From: an uncultured Alphaproteobacteria bacterium
GTDB taxonomy: Bacteria; Pseudomonadota; Alphaproteobacteria; Rhodobacterales; Rhodobacteraceae
NCBI GenBank assembly: GCA_902524655.1
Contig: CABZEG010000003.1
Coordinates: 1-64,000, forward strand
Reading direction: 5' to 3'
DNA: 64,000 nt
Under the pieces are notes generated by a model. It ran no database searches. It was not told the DNA's origin and saw nothing but the letters and a program-made list of their open reading frames with translations. Numbering within the stretch: position 1 is the stretch's first letter; the number at the start of each line of letters is the position of its first letter. Both the position numbers and the translations under genes were made by a program. Below, piece after piece: positions 20,478 to 31,746 of the stretch.

Positions 20478-21694
20478 TATCGCACCACTATTTGAAAAGA
20501 CCGGTTAAAGTAATTTATAAACGACGAGATCAACAATGATACTGCAAGGTAAAAACCCATTAGCAAAAGCATCGACTCCAGCTCCCTTCCAGTCTGATTA
20601 AGAGTAATTCCTCCTAGGGTTCCTCTTACATCCATATATCCTACGGCGATAGCGAGAGATGAATTTTTAGTTAAATTTAAATAGTTTGAGATAAGAGGAG
20701 GTACAATAATCCTCAAAGCCTGTGGGAGAATAATAAGGCTCATTATTTTGTTAGGTCTCAAACCTAGTGATGCTGCCGCCTCAGATTGGCCTTTGGACAC
20801 TGCCATGATGCCTGCTCTTACTATCTCGGCAATAAAGGCAGAAGTATAGAAGGCCAATGCTAAGGTCAATGCAAGAAATGAGTTTCTAAGGTGTATTCCG
20901 TCTTTAAAATTAAATCCTTTGAGATAAGGATACTCGAGTGAAACTGGCTGGCCCATTGCAAAAAAAAGTATTAACGTTGGAAAAATAATTGCTGCTACAC
21001 TAATCCAAAATGTAGGTAAGCTTTTACCTGTATCTTTTTTCTGTTTATTTGCGAATCGAATGAAGTAGATAACGGCAACTATTGAAAGACCAAAGCACAG
21101 TAGTAGCCAATAGGCTCCTTCAGCCAAAACTGGTGCTGGAAAATATGTTCCTCGATTTGTTATCGCTACACTCTCAAAAAATAACATCGTTGCTTCAGGT
21201 TCAGCGCCTTTGAAAGCCCTTGGTGCAGGGGTAAATTCGGTTAGTAAGGCAAAAACCATCACAATCCAAAGCAGTACTGGGACATTTCTGAAACCTTCTA
21301 TATAGGCAGACATAAGCTTTGCCACAATCCAATTTTTTGAGAGGCGTAGAATACCGACAAAAAGCCCGAGAAATGTTGCTATTATGCACCCTACAAATGC
21401 AACCAGTAGGGTATTAAGAATGCCAACTAAAGCTGCCATTCCATGTGTACTATCGCTAGTGTAAGGTATTAGTCGCTGGTTAATGTCGTATCCGGCTCTT
21501 AGCCATAGAAAATTAAAGCTCACATCTTTATCAAGCAAGGCTAAGTTTTTGATAGTATTATCTACTAGCCAGAAAAATGCAGCCATAAATATTATAAACG
21601 TTATTACTTGTAGTGACATACCTCTGTAACGTGTGTCACTTAGTAACATACTAAACTTAAAGCTTTCTGATGGTGGAAGAGTTGGTGAGCTCAT
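20477..21694 (-). CDS. aapQ: Polar amino-acid ABC transporter permease (AapQ-like)
   Basis: YIEGFRNVPVLLWIVMVFALL...AEIVRAGIMAVSKGQSEAAASLGLRPNKIMSLIILPQALRIIVPPLISNYLNLTKNSSLAIAVGYMD. Confidence 0.92.
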   Translation of the reverse strand: MSSPTLPPSESFKFSMLLSDTRYRGMSLQVITFIIFMAAFFWLVDNTIKNLALLDKDVSFNFLWLRAGYDINQRLIPYTSDSTHGMAALVGILNTLLVAFVGCIIATFLGLFVGILRLSKNWIVAKLMSAYIEGFRNVPVLLWIVMVFALLTEFTPAPRAFKGAEPEATMLFFESVAITNRGTYFPAPVLAEGAYWLLLCFGLSIVAVIYFIRFANKQKKDTGKSLPTFWISVAAIIFPTLILFFAMGQPVSLEYPYLKGFNFKDGIHLRNSFLALTLALAFYTSAFIAEIVRAGIMAVSKGQSEAAASLGLRPNKIMSLIILPQALRIIVPPLISNYLNLTKNSSLAIAVGYMDVRGTLGGITLNQTGRELESMLLLMGFYLAVSLLISSFINYFNRSFQIVVR

Positions 21695-21809
21695 ATTAGT
21701 TCCATAATTTACATCTGAGTATAGTTAAAAAATCTTATCTACAGAGGTAATATAAATTATTAAAAACTGCAACAAATGGGTTTTGTAAGTTTCACTTATA
21801 TTGTAAACG

Positions 21810-21836
21810 AAAAGGGGCGTTCAAGACGCCCCTTTT
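21810..21836 (-). terminator. Strong inverted repeat downstream of aapJ (partial terminator / RNA-stabilising hairpin)
   Basis: AAAAGGGGCGT-TCAAG-ACGCCCCTTTT: perfect 11-bp stem, 5-nt loop, T-tract. Confidence 0.8.
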
Positions 21837-21851
21837 AAGTAGGTTTTCAAA

Positions 21852-22865
21852 TCATCTAAATGGAGGTGAATAGAGTATACCACCTTTAGTCCAAGATGCA
21901 TTTACACCTCTTTCGATGTTAATACCGCTTGTCGCACCTAGATTGTTTTCAAAGATTTCACCATAGTTTCCACCAGCTTTGATCGCATTGTACATAGCGT
22001 TCTTAGGAAGTCCTACCATAGCTAGGATATCGTCATCTCCAGTTCCAAGAAGTCTGTGGATCTCAGCATCTTTTGTGTCTTTCCAACTATCGATATTTGC
22101 CTTTGTTATACCTTTTTCTTCAGCAATAACCAGGGCGTTGAGCACCCAACGTCCAATATCTGCCCAATTATCGTCACCATGTCTCACGAGAGGTCCAAGT
22201 GGTTCTTTTGAAATTATTTCAGGCAGAACGAGGTGATCATCAGGATTTTCAAGATTTACTCTGGTTCCATGCAAAGCAGACGCATCAGTTGTGTATGTGT
22301 CACACGCTCCGGCAAGATACTGCTGTTGGGACTCAGCGTTATCAGCTGTTGGCACGGGCTCATAGCTCATTCCGTTTTCCTTGAAGTAATCCGCTAGGTT
22401 AAGTTCTGTTGTTGTTCCAACTTGGATACATACGGTCGCACCGTCTAATTCTGTTGTAGACTTAACACCCAATTCCTTCTTTACCATGAAGCCTTGACCA
22501 TCATAATAGTTTACACCTAAAAACGTCTGCTTCAGGTCGGTATCCCTGCTATATGTCCAGGTTGTGTTTCTAGCAAGAATGTCAACTTCTCCCGCTGCCA
22601 ATGCTGTAAATCGTACTGCTGATGTTAGACCAACAAATTTTACAGCCATTGGGTCGCCAAATATAGCAGCTGCTAACGCTCTACAGTAGTCGACGTCAAA
22701 CCCTACATCCTTACCGCTGTCATCGACAGTAGCAAAACCAGGTGCACCCGTGGACACACCACATAGTAAATTTCCGCGTGCTTTCACATCATCTAATGTT
22801 CCGGCAAAAGTACCTCCAGCAGCCAAAGCCAATGCTGTGAGCACTCCAAAAAATAGTTTCTTCAT
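21852..22865 (-). CDS. aapJ: Amino-acid ABC transporter substrate-binding protein (AapJ-like)
   Basis: Signal peptide MKKLFFGVLTALALAAGGTFA; GTLDDVKARGNLLCGVSTGAPGFATVDDSGKDVGFDVDYCRALAAAIFGD; start at internal Met. Confidence 0.94.
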   Translation of the reverse strand: MKKLFFGVLTALALAAGGTFAGTLDDVKARGNLLCGVSTGAPGFATVDDSGKDVGFDVDYCRALAAAIFGDPMAVKFVGLTSAVRFTALAAGEVDILARNTTWTYSRDTDLKQTFLGVNYYDGQGFMVKKELGVKSTTELDGATVCIQVGTTTELNLADYFKENGMSYEPVPTADNAESQQQYLAGACDTYTTDASALHGTRVNLENPDDHLVLPEIISKEPLGPLVRHGDDNWADIGRWVLNALVIAEEKGITKANIDSWKDTKDAEIHRLLGTGDDDILAMVGLPKNAMYNAIKAGGNYGEIFENNLGATSGINIERGVNASWTKGGILYSPPFR

Positions 22866-23105
22866 ATTTTTTCCTTCTTTAACCTTAATTTTAAGTTTCG
22901 AAACTTCTGTGTGTACATAAAACTTACCGATACACACTTAAAGATGGTAAGTTTAAACATTCTCAAATATTTTTCCACTTTTAATTACTTATATAAAAAA
23001 AAGTCAAAAAAATCAGTTAATTAAAAGGAATTTTATATCTTTTTTTTAAAGTATTTTAATTTGATCCCGATTCTTCAATGAATAATGATTCTCCAAGTCT
23101 TCAAA

Positions 23106-23807
23106 CTAAATCTTTTGAAGTATTCTTACCAAATATTTGAAATGATCAAAATCTACTTTTTTTTTCCACATTTCTTCTTCAACTTCTCCCCAGACTTCGA
23201 TTCTAAAGTTATCTTCAACATTGGCAACTTCCCATGCGAGATCCGGACTTACCACATTTTTATAAATTGCTATGCATGTAAAAAGAGATCCTAAACTTTT
23301 AGTCAGCTCATGTATTGCAGTTAAGTGAAAATTATCAAACTCTTTTAGGTATTTTTTAATTATATCAGCGTTTATCGGCGGTTGTTCAATAAAAAGGAGT
23401 CCTGTTCCTATATTCAATTTAATTGAAAGAAATTTTTCCACCCAGTCAATCAAGGGGCCATAGAGCTTTTCCTGCTTTAAATGTAGTTTTATAGGTTCAC
23501 TTGCTATATAACAAATCGGATCACAGTTTCCGTAGTCCACGAGACGATTAAGGACAAATTCTCTCTGTTGTTCTGTAGTGTCAGTTGCTGAAAAACAAAA
23601 TTTTGTAAAGAAGCTATTTTTAATAGTACTAATTTTTCCGTCTTTACTCCACTCTCTTACAATCTCATCAGCTAATTGCTCAGGCAGCTTTATATCATTT
23701 CCTTGATCAGACTTGAGACGGACTTCATCTAAATAAATCAGAAATAAATCGTTATTCTGCTTCTCTTTTCTGACATTTTTCCAGTATCTTTCTCTATCAA
23801 TAATCAT
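23106..23807 (-). CDS. ATP12-family F1-ATPase assembly chaperone
   Basis: ERYWKNVRKEKQNNDLFLIYLDEVRLKSDQGNDIKLPEQLADEIVREWSKD; LTAIHELTKSLGS; ATP12 pattern. Confidence 0.88.
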   Translation of the reverse strand: MIIDRERYWKNVRKEKQNNDLFLIYLDEVRLKSDQGNDIKLPEQLADEIVREWSKDGKISTIKNSFFTKFCFSATDTTEQQREFVLNRLVDYGNCDPICYIASEPIKLHLKQEKLYGPLIDWVEKFLSIKLNIGTGLLFIEQPPINADIIKKYLKEFDNFHLTAIHELTKSLGSLFTCIAIYKNVVSPDLAWEVANVEDNFRIEVWGEVEEEMWKKKVDFDHFKYLVRILQKI

Positions 23808-23837
23808 AAGAATTGATCTTATATCCTTAAATTTATA

Positions 23838-24824
23838 TCAAACTTCCCAACCAAAATGTTTCCAAAGATTAAACATATGCTTAGGTACCTTTGCTTCAAT
23901 ATTTATTCTCTTTTTTTGTATTGGATGAATAAAAGTTAGGCTTCTTGCATGTAAAAATAGTTTTTGTGCTTCAAGGGGAAAGTCTTTAAAATTCTGATCT
24001 TCGTTTATCATATATTTTCTATCTCCAATTATTGGGGTTCCTAACTCTGCGCATTGAATTCTCAACTGATGCGTACGGCCAGTTGACGGTTTCAATTCCA
24101 CCCACGAGTACTGTGAACCCATTTTTTCTATTACTTTATAGTAGGTCAGCGCCCTTTTTTTATTTTCATCGTATGATGAAATTTTTTTTCGTCCAATGAA
24201 CTTATTTTTTATATTTGGCTTCCAAATATCTGCCCTGCCAATATAGGTTTCAAGTTTACCTTCATCTTTTTTAGGAACCCCTTTAACAAGTGCCCAGTAT
24301 ACTTTCTCAACGATTTTCTTCTTGAAAAGAATAGAAAACGCATTTGCTGTCTTAACGTCCCTAGCCAGTAGTAAAACGCCAGAGGTATCCTTATCCAGCC
24401 TATGTATCAATCGAGGAGCGTTATTTGCACCAAATTGAAGGGTAGATTTGTAAGCATCTATGTGCCGAACACCCTGACCACTTCCCCCTTGTGATGCTAT
24501 TCCCTCTGGTTTATTAAGAGCGATAAGATATTTATCTTTGAAAATTATTGAGTCCCGAAGTAATTTAGCCAACTCGGGGTCTATTTTTTGCTCAATTTCA
24601 TTACCGGAAATACCATTGGAAAGACTGGGTATACTAATTACATCGCCTATTACTAGCTTATGAGATGATTGTGTCTTCAGCCCATTAATTCTTATTAATC
24701 CTTTTCTACACAGAGTATTTACAGTATTGAAGTTTAGTCGCTTATTGTTTCTGATTATCCATGTACTGAGCCTACAATCGACATCATTTATCCCGACGAT
24801 TATATCTTGGCTGTTAGCCATCAA
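23838..24824 (-). CDS. RluA/RluC-family 23S rRNA pseudouridine synthase
   Basis: S4-like N-terminus; LIHRLDKDTSGVLLLARD; LKPSTGRTHQLRIQCAELGTPIIGDRKY. Confidence 0.95.
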   Translation of the reverse strand: MMANSQDIIVGINDVDCRLSTWIIRNNKRLNFNTVNTLCRKGLIRINGLKTQSSHKLVIGDVISIPSLSNGISGNEIEQKIDPELAKLLRDSIIFKDKYLIALNKPEGIASQGGSGQGVRHIDAYKSTLQFGANNAPRLIHRLDKDTSGVLLLARDVKTANAFSILFKKKIVEKVYWALVKGVPKKDEGKLETYIGRADIWKPNIKNKFIGRKKISSYDENKKRALTYYKVIEKMGSQYSWVELKPSTGRTHQLRIQCAELGTPIIGDRKYMINEDQNFKDFPLEAQKLFLHARSLTFIHPIQKKRINIEAKVPKHMFNLWKHFGWEV

Positions 24825-24835
24825 TAGTTGAAGAA

Positions 24836-25270
24836 TTACTCGGTATTACCAGCAGCTTCAGCAGCATCCTGCTCCTCTAGCCGTTTTCGGTCACTAGCTC
24901 CCTTAGAAGTCTCATCTCTATCAACGAGTTCAATGATTGCCATATCAGCCATATCGCCATATCTTTGCCCGGCTTTTAGAACTCTGACACAGCCACCATT
25001 TCTGTCCTTGTAACGTGATGCTAGAATATCAAACAATTTTCTCACTGCAGCTTGCTGTTTAATCCTAGATATTAAAATCCTTCTAGAATGCAGACTGTTC
25101 TTCTTCGCAATAGTTATTAACTTTTCTACTATGGGCTTAAGTTCTTTTGCTTTGGGAAGAGTAGTTTTAATTTGCTCATGCTCAATTAAACTACATGCCA
25201 TATTAGCAAACATAGCTTTTCTATGTTCATGGGTTCTGTTTAACTTTCTGTAACCATGCGAATGTCTCAT
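24836..25270 (-). CDS. rplQ: 50S ribosomal protein L17
   Basis: [46 protein letters not shown]. Confidence 0.98.
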   Translation of the reverse strand: MRHSHGYRKLNRTHEHRKAMFANMACSLIEHEQIKTTLPKAKELKPIVEKLITIAKKNSLHSRRILISRIKQQAAVRKLFDILASRYKDRNGGCVRVLKAGQRYGDMADMAIIELVDRDETSKGASDRKRLEEQDAAEAAGNTE

Positions 25271-25292
25271 AGTATATCTCTCATATGATTAT

Positions 25293-26309
25293 TTAATATT
25301 GGTCTTCATGTTTTTTGGCTAACTCCTCTATGTTCTCAGGTGGCCACTCGGTAACATCCATACCTAGATGTAGTCCCATTGAAGTAAGAACCTCCTTTAT
25401 TTCATTGAGAGACTTCCGGCCAAAGTTAGGCGTTCTTAACATCTCTGATTCTGTCTTTAATATCAAATCGCCAATGTAAACAATGTTATCATTCTTAAGG
25501 CAATTTGCGGATCGCACTGATAGCTCAAGCTCTTCTACCTTTTTCAAAAGCAGTGGATTAAAAGCCAATTCATCTTCTTCATTCGCAATTTCTTCAGCCT
25601 CTGGCTCGTCAAAATTTACAAACACTGTTAGCTGATCTTGTAATATTCTAGCGGCATAAGCTATAGCATCTTCTGGACTTACAGATCCATCAGTTTCAAT
25701 AGATAGAGAAAGCTTGTCATAGTCCAAGACCTGCCCTTCACGAGTCGAATCTACTTTGTAAGACACTTTTTTCACAGGTGAGAACATAGCGTCAACTGAT
25801 ATCAAGCCTATAGCTACATCTTCATCTCTGTGTTTATCTCCAGGCACATAACCTTTACCAGTATCAACCGTCAGTTCCATATCTAGTGACCCACCCTCAT
25901 CCAACTGACATATCATAGCATCCTTGTTAAGAATACTTATACCGTTTGTCTCTAGAATGTCTCCTGCAGTTACTGCTTTAGGCCCTTGCTCTTTTAAGCT
26001 TAATCTTTTAGGTCCTTCAACTTCCATACCTACTGCTACGGCCTTGAGATTTAAAACTATGTCTGTAACATCCTCCCGTACGCCCGGTATGGAAGAAAAT
26101 TCATGTAAAACGCTATTTATTTTTACCGACGTTATGGACGCTCCTTGAAGAGATGAGAGAAGGGTTCTTCTAAGTGCATTCCCTAAGGTAAGCCCAAAAC
26201 CTCTTTCAAGCGGTTCAACAACTATAGTCGCCGCGTTTGGATTTCGTTCATCATTAACAAAGTTTAAACCAGATGGTTTTATAAGTTCATGCCAATTTTT
26301 GTGGATCAT
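25293..26309 (-). CDS. rpoA: RNA polymerase alpha subunit
   Basis: [30 protein letters not shown]...[16 protein letters not shown]. Confidence 0.98.
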   Translation of the reverse strand: MIHKNWHELIKPSGLNFVNDERNPNAATIVVEPLERGFGLTLGNALRRTLLSSLQGASITSVKINSVLHEFSSIPGVREDVTDIVLNLKAVAVGMEVEGPKRLSLKEQGPKAVTAGDILETNGISILNKDAMICQLDEGGSLDMELTVDTGKGYVPGDKHRDEDVAIGLISVDAMFSPVKKVSYKVDSTREGQVLDYDKLSLSIETDGSVSPEDAIAYAARILQDQLTVFVNFDEPEAEEIANEEDELAFNPLLLKKVEELELSVRSANCLKNDNIVYIGDLILKTESEMLRTPNFGRKSLNEIKEVLTSMGLHLGMDVTEWPPENIEELAKKHEDQY

Positions 26310-26386
26310 CTAGTCCTCCATTCTTACTTAACTTGATCCTTAATAGCTAAGCGTTCCCGAGGTTAAAATATATTTACGATATGTCT

Positions 26387-26764
26387 TTAGACACGTCGCC
26401 TTTTTGGTGGTCTACATCCATTATGTGCAATTGGCGTAACATCTCTTATAGAAGTCACGCTCATACCAATAGCAGATAATGCTCTTAGCGCTGACTCTCT
26501 ACCAGAGCCTGGGCCTTGAACATGCACATCTAAAGACCTCATACCATGTTCCTGTGCCTTTTTTCCGGCGTCCTCTGCTGCAAGTTGAGCAGCATAAGGG
26601 GTTGCCTTCCGTGAGCCTTTAAATCCCATCGTTCCACTTGAAGACCACGCAATTGCGTTGCCTTGAACATCAGAAATCAGGACTTTAGTATTGTTGAAGC
26701 TTGAATTTATATGAGCAATTCCTGTTGAAATATTTTTCTTTTCTTTCTTTTTTTTCTTAACCAT
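26387..26764 (-). CDS. rpsK: 30S ribosomal protein S11
   Basis: [46 protein letters not shown]. Confidence 0.98.
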   Translation of the reverse strand: MVKKKKKEKKNISTGIAHINSSFNNTKVLISDVQGNAIAWSSSGTMGFKGSRKATPYAAQLAAEDAGKKAQEHGMRSLDVHVQGPGSGRESALRALSAIGMSVTSIRDVTPIAHNGCRPPKRRRV

Positions 26765-26776
26765 ATGATTTTCCGT

Positions 26777-27145
26777 CTATTTTTTCTTACCCGCTATAGC
26801 TTTTGCTGGTCCTTTTCTAGTTCTTGCATTAGTGTGTGTTCTCTGACCTCTTACGGGAAGTCCCCTCCTGTGCCTTAAACCCCTATAACACCCAAGATCC
26901 ATTAACCTTTTTATATTTATTGTTCTTTCCCTTCTCAAATCGCCCTCTACCATCACACTGCCATCAATATGCTGCCTTATAGAGGCCACATCCTGCTCAG
27001 ACAGTTGGTTTACTCTAGTTGCTACATCTACTCCCGCAGCAGCGCATATGTTCTTAGAAGTAGCTTTTCCTATACCGTGAATATAAGTTAGAGCAATCAA
27101 AACCCTTTTATTTGTTGGTAAATTTATCCCGGCTATTCTAGCCAC
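26777..27145 (-). CDS. rpsM: 30S ribosomal protein S13
   Basis: [26 protein letters not shown]; probable GTG start at 27145 inside ORF 26777..27157. Confidence 0.97.
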   Translation of the reverse strand: MARIAGINLPTNKRVLIALTYIHGIGKATSKNICAAAGVDVATRVNQLSEQDVASIRQHIDGSVMVEGDLRRERTINIKRLMDLGCYRGLRHRRGLPVRGQRTHTNARTRKGPAKAIAGKKK

Positions 27146-27284
27146 GCTACTCTCCACTAAAATTTTTGTTACAACGAATTAATCTAGCATGTCTTTTATA
27201 GCGCCTAAATTTCTAAGGTCAATAGATCAATAAAATATTTCTCTCATTTTTCTCCACTGTGCTCAAACCGATCTCTTTTTACAG

Positions 27285-27860
27285 CTATGCGCCAATGTTG
27301 TTTACCTGTATTTCAATATCATTACTTACTTTTTCTATACTTCTCATTCCATCAATTTCTACGAGCTTTTTCTTTTTTAGATAGTAGGGTTTAATCATTT
27401 CAGTACTCTGATGATAAACATGGAGTCTATTTTTCAGTACTTCTTCATTATCATCACTCCGAGCATTTTTGCTCTCTCTGACTCTATTTTGAATTCTGCT
27501 TATCAATAGCTGATCCTCTACTACTATTTCAATTACTAGATCTAAGCTCAAGTTGAGCTGTAATAGCATCTCATCTAGTGCTTCAGCCTGCTCCAAATTG
27601 CGTGGAAATCCATCGAATATAAACCCCTTATAATCACTGTTTTCTAACTTGTCTCTGATCATCGATAGTATTATCTCGTCTGGAACTAATTCGCCTCTGT
27701 CCATAATAGACTTGGCTTTTCTACCTAGTTCACTTTCATTAGCTATCGAATCCCTGAGCATATCTCCGGTCGATATTTGCTTTAACCTGTACCTTTCGAC
27801 AAGCCTTTGAGCTTGTGTTCCTTTACCAGCTCCTGGAGGTCCAAATAATATTATAATCAT
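27285..27860 (-). CDS. adk: Adenylate kinase
   Basis: MIIILFGPPGAGKGTQAQRLVERYRLKQISTGDMLRDSIA; short (LID-less) form, 191 aa. Confidence 0.97.
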   Translation of the reverse strand: MIIILFGPPGAGKGTQAQRLVERYRLKQISTGDMLRDSIANESELGRKAKSIMDRGELVPDEIILSMIRDKLENSDYKGFIFDGFPRNLEQAEALDEMLLQLNLSLDLVIEIVVEDQLLISRIQNRVRESKNARSDDNEEVLKNRLHVYHQSTEMIKPYYLKKKKLVEIDGMRSIEKVSNDIEIQVNNIGA

Positions 27861-29209
27861 CTTCTAAACCTACTTTGCCTCTTATTTTTTCTACCTAGGC
27901 GCGACTTCTCAATTAAACCTTCGTATTGATACGCCAGAAGATGGGACTGCAACTGCGCAACGGTATCCAAGGTCACAGACACAACAATTAATACAGATGT
28001 TCCGCCAAAATAAAACGGTACATTCATTTGAGCTCTCAGAAACTCAGGTAACAAACAAACTGCCGCTAAATATAATGACCCAACAACTAATATTCTAATC
28101 ACTACATACTCAAGATATTCAGCTGTCTTTGGTCCAGGTCTTATTCCCGGGACAAATCCTCCCTGCTTTTTAATATTTTCTGCTACATCTTCTGGTTTAA
28201 AAGATACATTAAGAGTGTAAAAGTAAGCAAAGAATATAATCATGCCTCCGAAAAACAAATAGTAAAGGAGCTGCCCAGGACCTAAATATGCAGCTATAAA
28301 CCCAACAATACCAGAGCTATCACTGGGTGAAAAAGCGGTCAACGTTGTAGGTAACAAAAGCAACGATGATGCAAATATTGCTGGAATAACACCAGATGGG
28401 TTTACTTTTACGGGAAGATTTGAGTTTTCGCCTTCAAATATTTTCATTCCAACTTGTCTTCTAGGGTACTGCAGGGGTACTTTCCGCAAAGCCCTCTCAA
28501 CAAAAACAACAAATGCTATCACTACAATCACTACAACTATAAGAAAGATAATGGTAAACGCACTTAGAGCGCCTGACCTGCCAGAAGCAAAAAACTGACC
28601 TAACGCGCTAGGCAGCTCAGCTATTATACCCACATATATTATAAGTGAAATGCCGTTTCCTATACCTCTCTGGGTTATTTGCTCACCTAGCCACATCAAA
28701 AGCATAGTGCCTCCTACAAGCGTCACAACGCATGACACACGAAAAAAAAGCCCGGGCTCTGAAGCAAGGCCCTGAGCCTCAATACCGGCGGCTATGCCCC
28801 ATGATTGAAAGAATGCCAAGATAACTGTACCATATCTCGTGTACTGATTTATTTTCTGCCTACCCTGCTCACCTTCCTTTTTCAGTTGTTCAAGGTATGG
28901 GACCATGGAGGTTAATAATTGCATTATAATGGATGAAGTTATGTATGGCATTATTCCGAGTGCAAATACAGCCATCCTTCCCACTGCTCCACCGGTAAAC
29001 ATATTTAGCATCCCACCTATGCCCTGAGCATTTTGTTCAAAAAAGGCTTTTAGCTGTTCAGCATCAACTCCCGGCACGGGCACATAGGTTCCTGCTCTAT
29101 AAATTATGAGTAGTAATAGTGCATAAAGTATCTTGCTCTGAAGGTCCTTTGCTTTTCCTAGCGAGCTCCAGCTCAAATTAGCTGCCATCTGTTCTGCTGC
29201 AGATACCAT
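27857..29209 (-). CDS. secY: Protein translocase subunit SecY
   Basis: AGTYVPVPGVDAEQL...GERQ-type loops; QRGIGNGISLIIY; GGFVPGIRPGPKTAEYLE. Confidence 0.98.
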   Translation of the reverse strand: MVSAAEQMAANLSWSSLGKAKDLQSKILYALLLLIIYRAGTYVPVPGVDAEQLKAFFEQNAQGIGGMLNMFTGGAVGRMAVFALGIMPYITSSIIMQLLTSMVPYLEQLKKEGEQGRQKINQYTRYGTVILAFFQSWGIAAGIEAQGLASEPGLFFRVSCVVTLVGGTMLLMWLGEQITQRGIGNGISLIIYVGIIAELPSALGQFFASGRSGALSAFTIIFLIVVVIVVIAFVVFVERALRKVPLQYPRRQVGMKIFEGENSNLPVKVNPSGVIPAIFASSLLLLPTTLTAFSPSDSSGIVGFIAAYLGPGQLLYYLFFGGMIIFFAYFYTLNVSFKPEDVAENIKKQGGFVPGIRPGPKTAEYLEYVVIRILVVGSLYLAAVCLLPEFLRAQMNVPFYFGGTSVLIVVSVTLDTVAQLQSHLLAYQYEGLIEKSRLGRKNKRQSRFRR

Positions 29210-29224
29210 CGAAATATATTCCTT

Positions 29225-29689
29225 TTATGTAGAAAGCAGCTTGAGCTCTCCACCCATTTTTTCAACCGCTTGTATTGCGTTTTCAGAGGCGCTAGTTACT
29301 TCGATTTTTACCTTTGATGCAAAGGCTCCCTTAGCCAATAGCTTTATTGAAACTGCGTTCTTATTAATCAGGCCAGCACTACGAAGTACTTCTATATCAA
29401 TCCGATCATTTTCAACGATTCTTTTCTCATCAATGAGCTTTTGTATTGACCCTAGGTTAACTTGATCAAATAATTTCCTAGAGTGCCTTGAATTAAATCC
29501 TCGTTTAGGTAACCTTTGGTAGATGGGCATTTGCCCGCCTTCAAAAGCCTTTATAGCGACCCCTGACCTTGACTTCTGCCCCTTTATTCCTCTGCCAGCA
29601 GTCTTACCTTTACCAGAACCTGGACCTCTTCCAACTCTTACTCTTTTTTTTACTGCTCCAGGATTATCTGAAATTTCATTTAAACGCAT
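29225..29689 (-). CDS. rplO: 50S ribosomal protein L15
   Basis: MRLNEISDNPGAVKKRVRVGRGPGSGKGKTAGRGIKGQKSRSG. Confidence 0.98.
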   Translation of the reverse strand: MRLNEISDNPGAVKKRVRVGRGPGSGKGKTAGRGIKGQKSRSGVAIKAFEGGQMPIYQRLPKRGFNSRHSRKLFDQVNLGSIQKLIDEKRIVENDRIDIEVLRSAGLINKNAVSIKLLAKGAFASKVKIEVTSASENAIQAVEKMGGELKLLST

Positions 29690-29706
29690 TGTCTTACACT
29701 TCCTTT

Positions 29707-29886
29707 TTAATCTATGATTTTAACCAAATGTGCTACTTTAGACAGCATGCCCCTTACAGAAGGCGTATCTTCGATTTCTCTTACAGAGTTTGTTTTTCTA
29801 AGACCTAATCCTTTAACGATCCTAGTTTGATTTTCTGGCTGACGTATTATCGAGCCCGTTTTTTTAATTTTTATTTTCTTATTCAT
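29707..29886 (-). CDS. rpmD: 50S ribosomal protein L30 (59 aa, not in ORF track)
   Basis: Translated by hand: MNKKIKIKKTGSIIRQPENQTRIVKGLGLRKTNSVREIEDTPSVRGMLSKVAHLVKIID; between rplO and rpsE. Confidence 0.97.
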   Translation of the reverse strand: MNKKIKIKKTGSIIRQPENQTRIVKGLGLRKTNSVREIEDTPSVRGMLSKVAHLVKIID

Positions 29887-29896
29887 GACTTTCCAG

Positions 29897-30412
29897 TTAT
29901 TTAAGAGTTATCTCAGAAACTTTTTTACCTCGCCGTTGTGCAACCATCCTTGGACTCCACTCTTTGCTTAAGCCACTGATAGTCGCTCTAATCATGTTGT
30001 AAGGGTTTTGCGAACCTAATGACTTAGCTACCACGTCTTGTATTCCAAGCATCTCGAATACAGCTCTCATTGGGCCACCGGCTATTATCCCCGTTCCAGC
30101 CTTCGCACTTCTCATTATTACTCTTCCGGCACCATGTCTACCATCAATATCATGATGCAGAGTTCTGCCTTCTCTAAGAGGCACTTTTACTGTCTTTCGT
30201 TTTGCTTGCTCTGTAGCTTTACGGATCGCTTCAGGAACTTCCTTTGCTTTTCCTTTGCCATACCCTACTCTACCTTTTTGGTCACCTACCACAACTAAAG
30301 CGGCAAAGCCGAACCTTTTCCCACCCTTAACCGTCTTTGAAACTCGGTTGATAGCTACAAGACGGTCTGTAAAGTCTAAATCATCTCTATCTAATTTTTT
30401 CTTATCGTCCAA
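29897..30412 (-). CDS. rpsE: 30S ribosomal protein S5
   Basis: [49 protein letters not shown]. Confidence 0.98.
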   Translation of the reverse strand: MDDKKKLDRDDLDFTDRLVAINRVSKTVKGGKRFGFAALVVVGDQKGRVGYGKGKAKEVPEAIRKATEQAKRKTVKVPLREGRTLHHDIDGRHGAGRVIMRSAKAGTGIIAGGPMRAVFEMLGIQDVVAKSLGSQNPYNMIRATISGLSKEWSPRMVAQRRGKKVSEITLK

Positions 30413-30424
30413 AGTTCTAATCCT

Positions 30425-30784
30425 TTATAGTTTTAATCCATTTTCCCTTGCAGCATCCGCTAGCGCCTTTACTTTTCCATGGTATAACAAGCCGCCTCTA
30501 TCAAACACTACCTCTTTTATCCCCTTTTTAAGGGCCCTTAAGGCTATTTCTTTTCCCAATTTTGTGGCAACTTCAATGTTATTTTTTCCAACTACTCCAA
30601 GGCCTTTTTCAAGGGAAGAAACAGAAGCCAATGTTTTTCCGATAGTATCATCTATTAATTGTGCATACATGTTCTTAGAAGATCTATGAATCGATAACCT
30701 ACATTTTCCAAAGCTTGTTTTTTTAAGCTTATTTCTAACTCTGAGCGCTCGTTTCTTAAACAATTTTATTTTAAGTGTTGTCAT
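30425..30784 (-). CDS. rplR: 50S ribosomal protein L18
   Basis: [18 protein letters not shown]...[28 protein letters not shown]. Confidence 0.98.
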   Translation of the reverse strand: MTTLKIKLFKKRALRVRNKLKKTSFGKCRLSIHRSSKNMYAQLIDDTIGKTLASVSSLEKGLGVVGKNNIEVATKLGKEIALRALKKGIKEVVFDRGGLLYHGKVKALADAARENGLKL

Positions 30785-30792
30785 TATAGTTC

Positions 30793-31326
30793 CTATTTTT
30801 TCTTTCCCTCTTTGGCGAAAATATATTCTCCTTTATACCTAATTCCTTTACCCTTATATGGCTCAGGAGCCCTCCAAGCACGTATTTTTGCAGCCACTTC
30901 TCCTACTACTTGTTGATCGATCCCTTCCACCTTTATTTCAGTCGCCTTTGCACATGTTATTTTAACGTCATCAGGAATATCGAAATCAACATCGTGTGAA
31001 TAACCTAGAGATAATTTAAGTACTTTACCCTGAACTGCGGCCCTGTAACCTACCCCATTAATTTCAAGCTCCTTATAAAACCCTGTGTTAACACCTTGTA
31101 CAATATTTGCAATTTGTGACCGAGACATACCCCAAAGCTGTCTTGTCTTCTTCTCTAAATCTTTTGGAGTAACTGTAATGCTTTTGTCAACAATATCGAC
31201 CTTAAGCTTTTCAGAAAAATCGAAACTTCTTGAACCAAGAGCTCCTTTTACTTCAATCGTTCTTTCCTTCAGAGTTGCTTCAACTCCACTTGGAATTTCA
31301 ATGGGCTTTTTTCCTATCCTTGACAT
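30793..31326 (-). CDS. rplF: 50S ribosomal protein L6
   Basis: [17 protein letters not shown]...[23 protein letters not shown]. Confidence 0.98.
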   Translation of the reverse strand: MSRIGKKPIEIPSGVEATLKERTIEVKGALGSRSFDFSEKLKVDIVDKSITVTPKDLEKKTRQLWGMSRSQIANIVQGVNTGFYKELEINGVGYRAAVQGKVLKLSLGYSHDVDFDIPDDVKITCAKATEIKVEGIDQQVVGEVAAKIRAWRAPEPYKGKGIRYKGEYIFAKEGKKK

Positions 31327-31335
31327 GACTTATCC

Positions 31336-31734
31336 TTAAAAAACAGTACATAAAACTTCGCCACCCACCCTCGATTGACGAGCTCTCGCATCTGACATTA
31401 TACCTTTAGAGGTAGAAACTATTGCTACGCCCAAACCTTGTCTGACTTTTGGAAGATTTTCCACTCCCAGGTATACTCTACGACCCGGGGTGGATACACG
31501 CTTAAGTTCTTTTATTACCGGCTCCCCATCAAAATATTTTAAGGCTACTTTTAATAAATCTGTTCCCGAAGAACTTTTTTCAATCTCATAGCTCTTAATG
31601 TAGCCCTCACTTTTTAATACATCCAAAACCCAGGCTCGTAGCTTTGAACTTGGTGTAAGCACAAAATGTTTTTTTCTCATTTGTGCATTTCTTATTCTTG
31701 TTAACATATCACCTAATGGATCGGTCATTGTCAT
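31336..31734 (-). CDS. rpsH: 30S ribosomal protein S8
   Basis: [45 protein letters not shown]. Confidence 0.98.
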   Translation of the reverse strand: MTMTDPLGDMLTRIRNAQMRKKHFVLTPSSKLRAWVLDVLKSEGYIKSYEIEKSSSGTDLLKVALKYFDGEPVIKELKRVSTPGRRVYLGVENLPKVRQGLGVAIVSTSKGIMSDARARQSRVGGEVLCTVF

Positions 31735-31746
31735 TTTGAATTCTCC

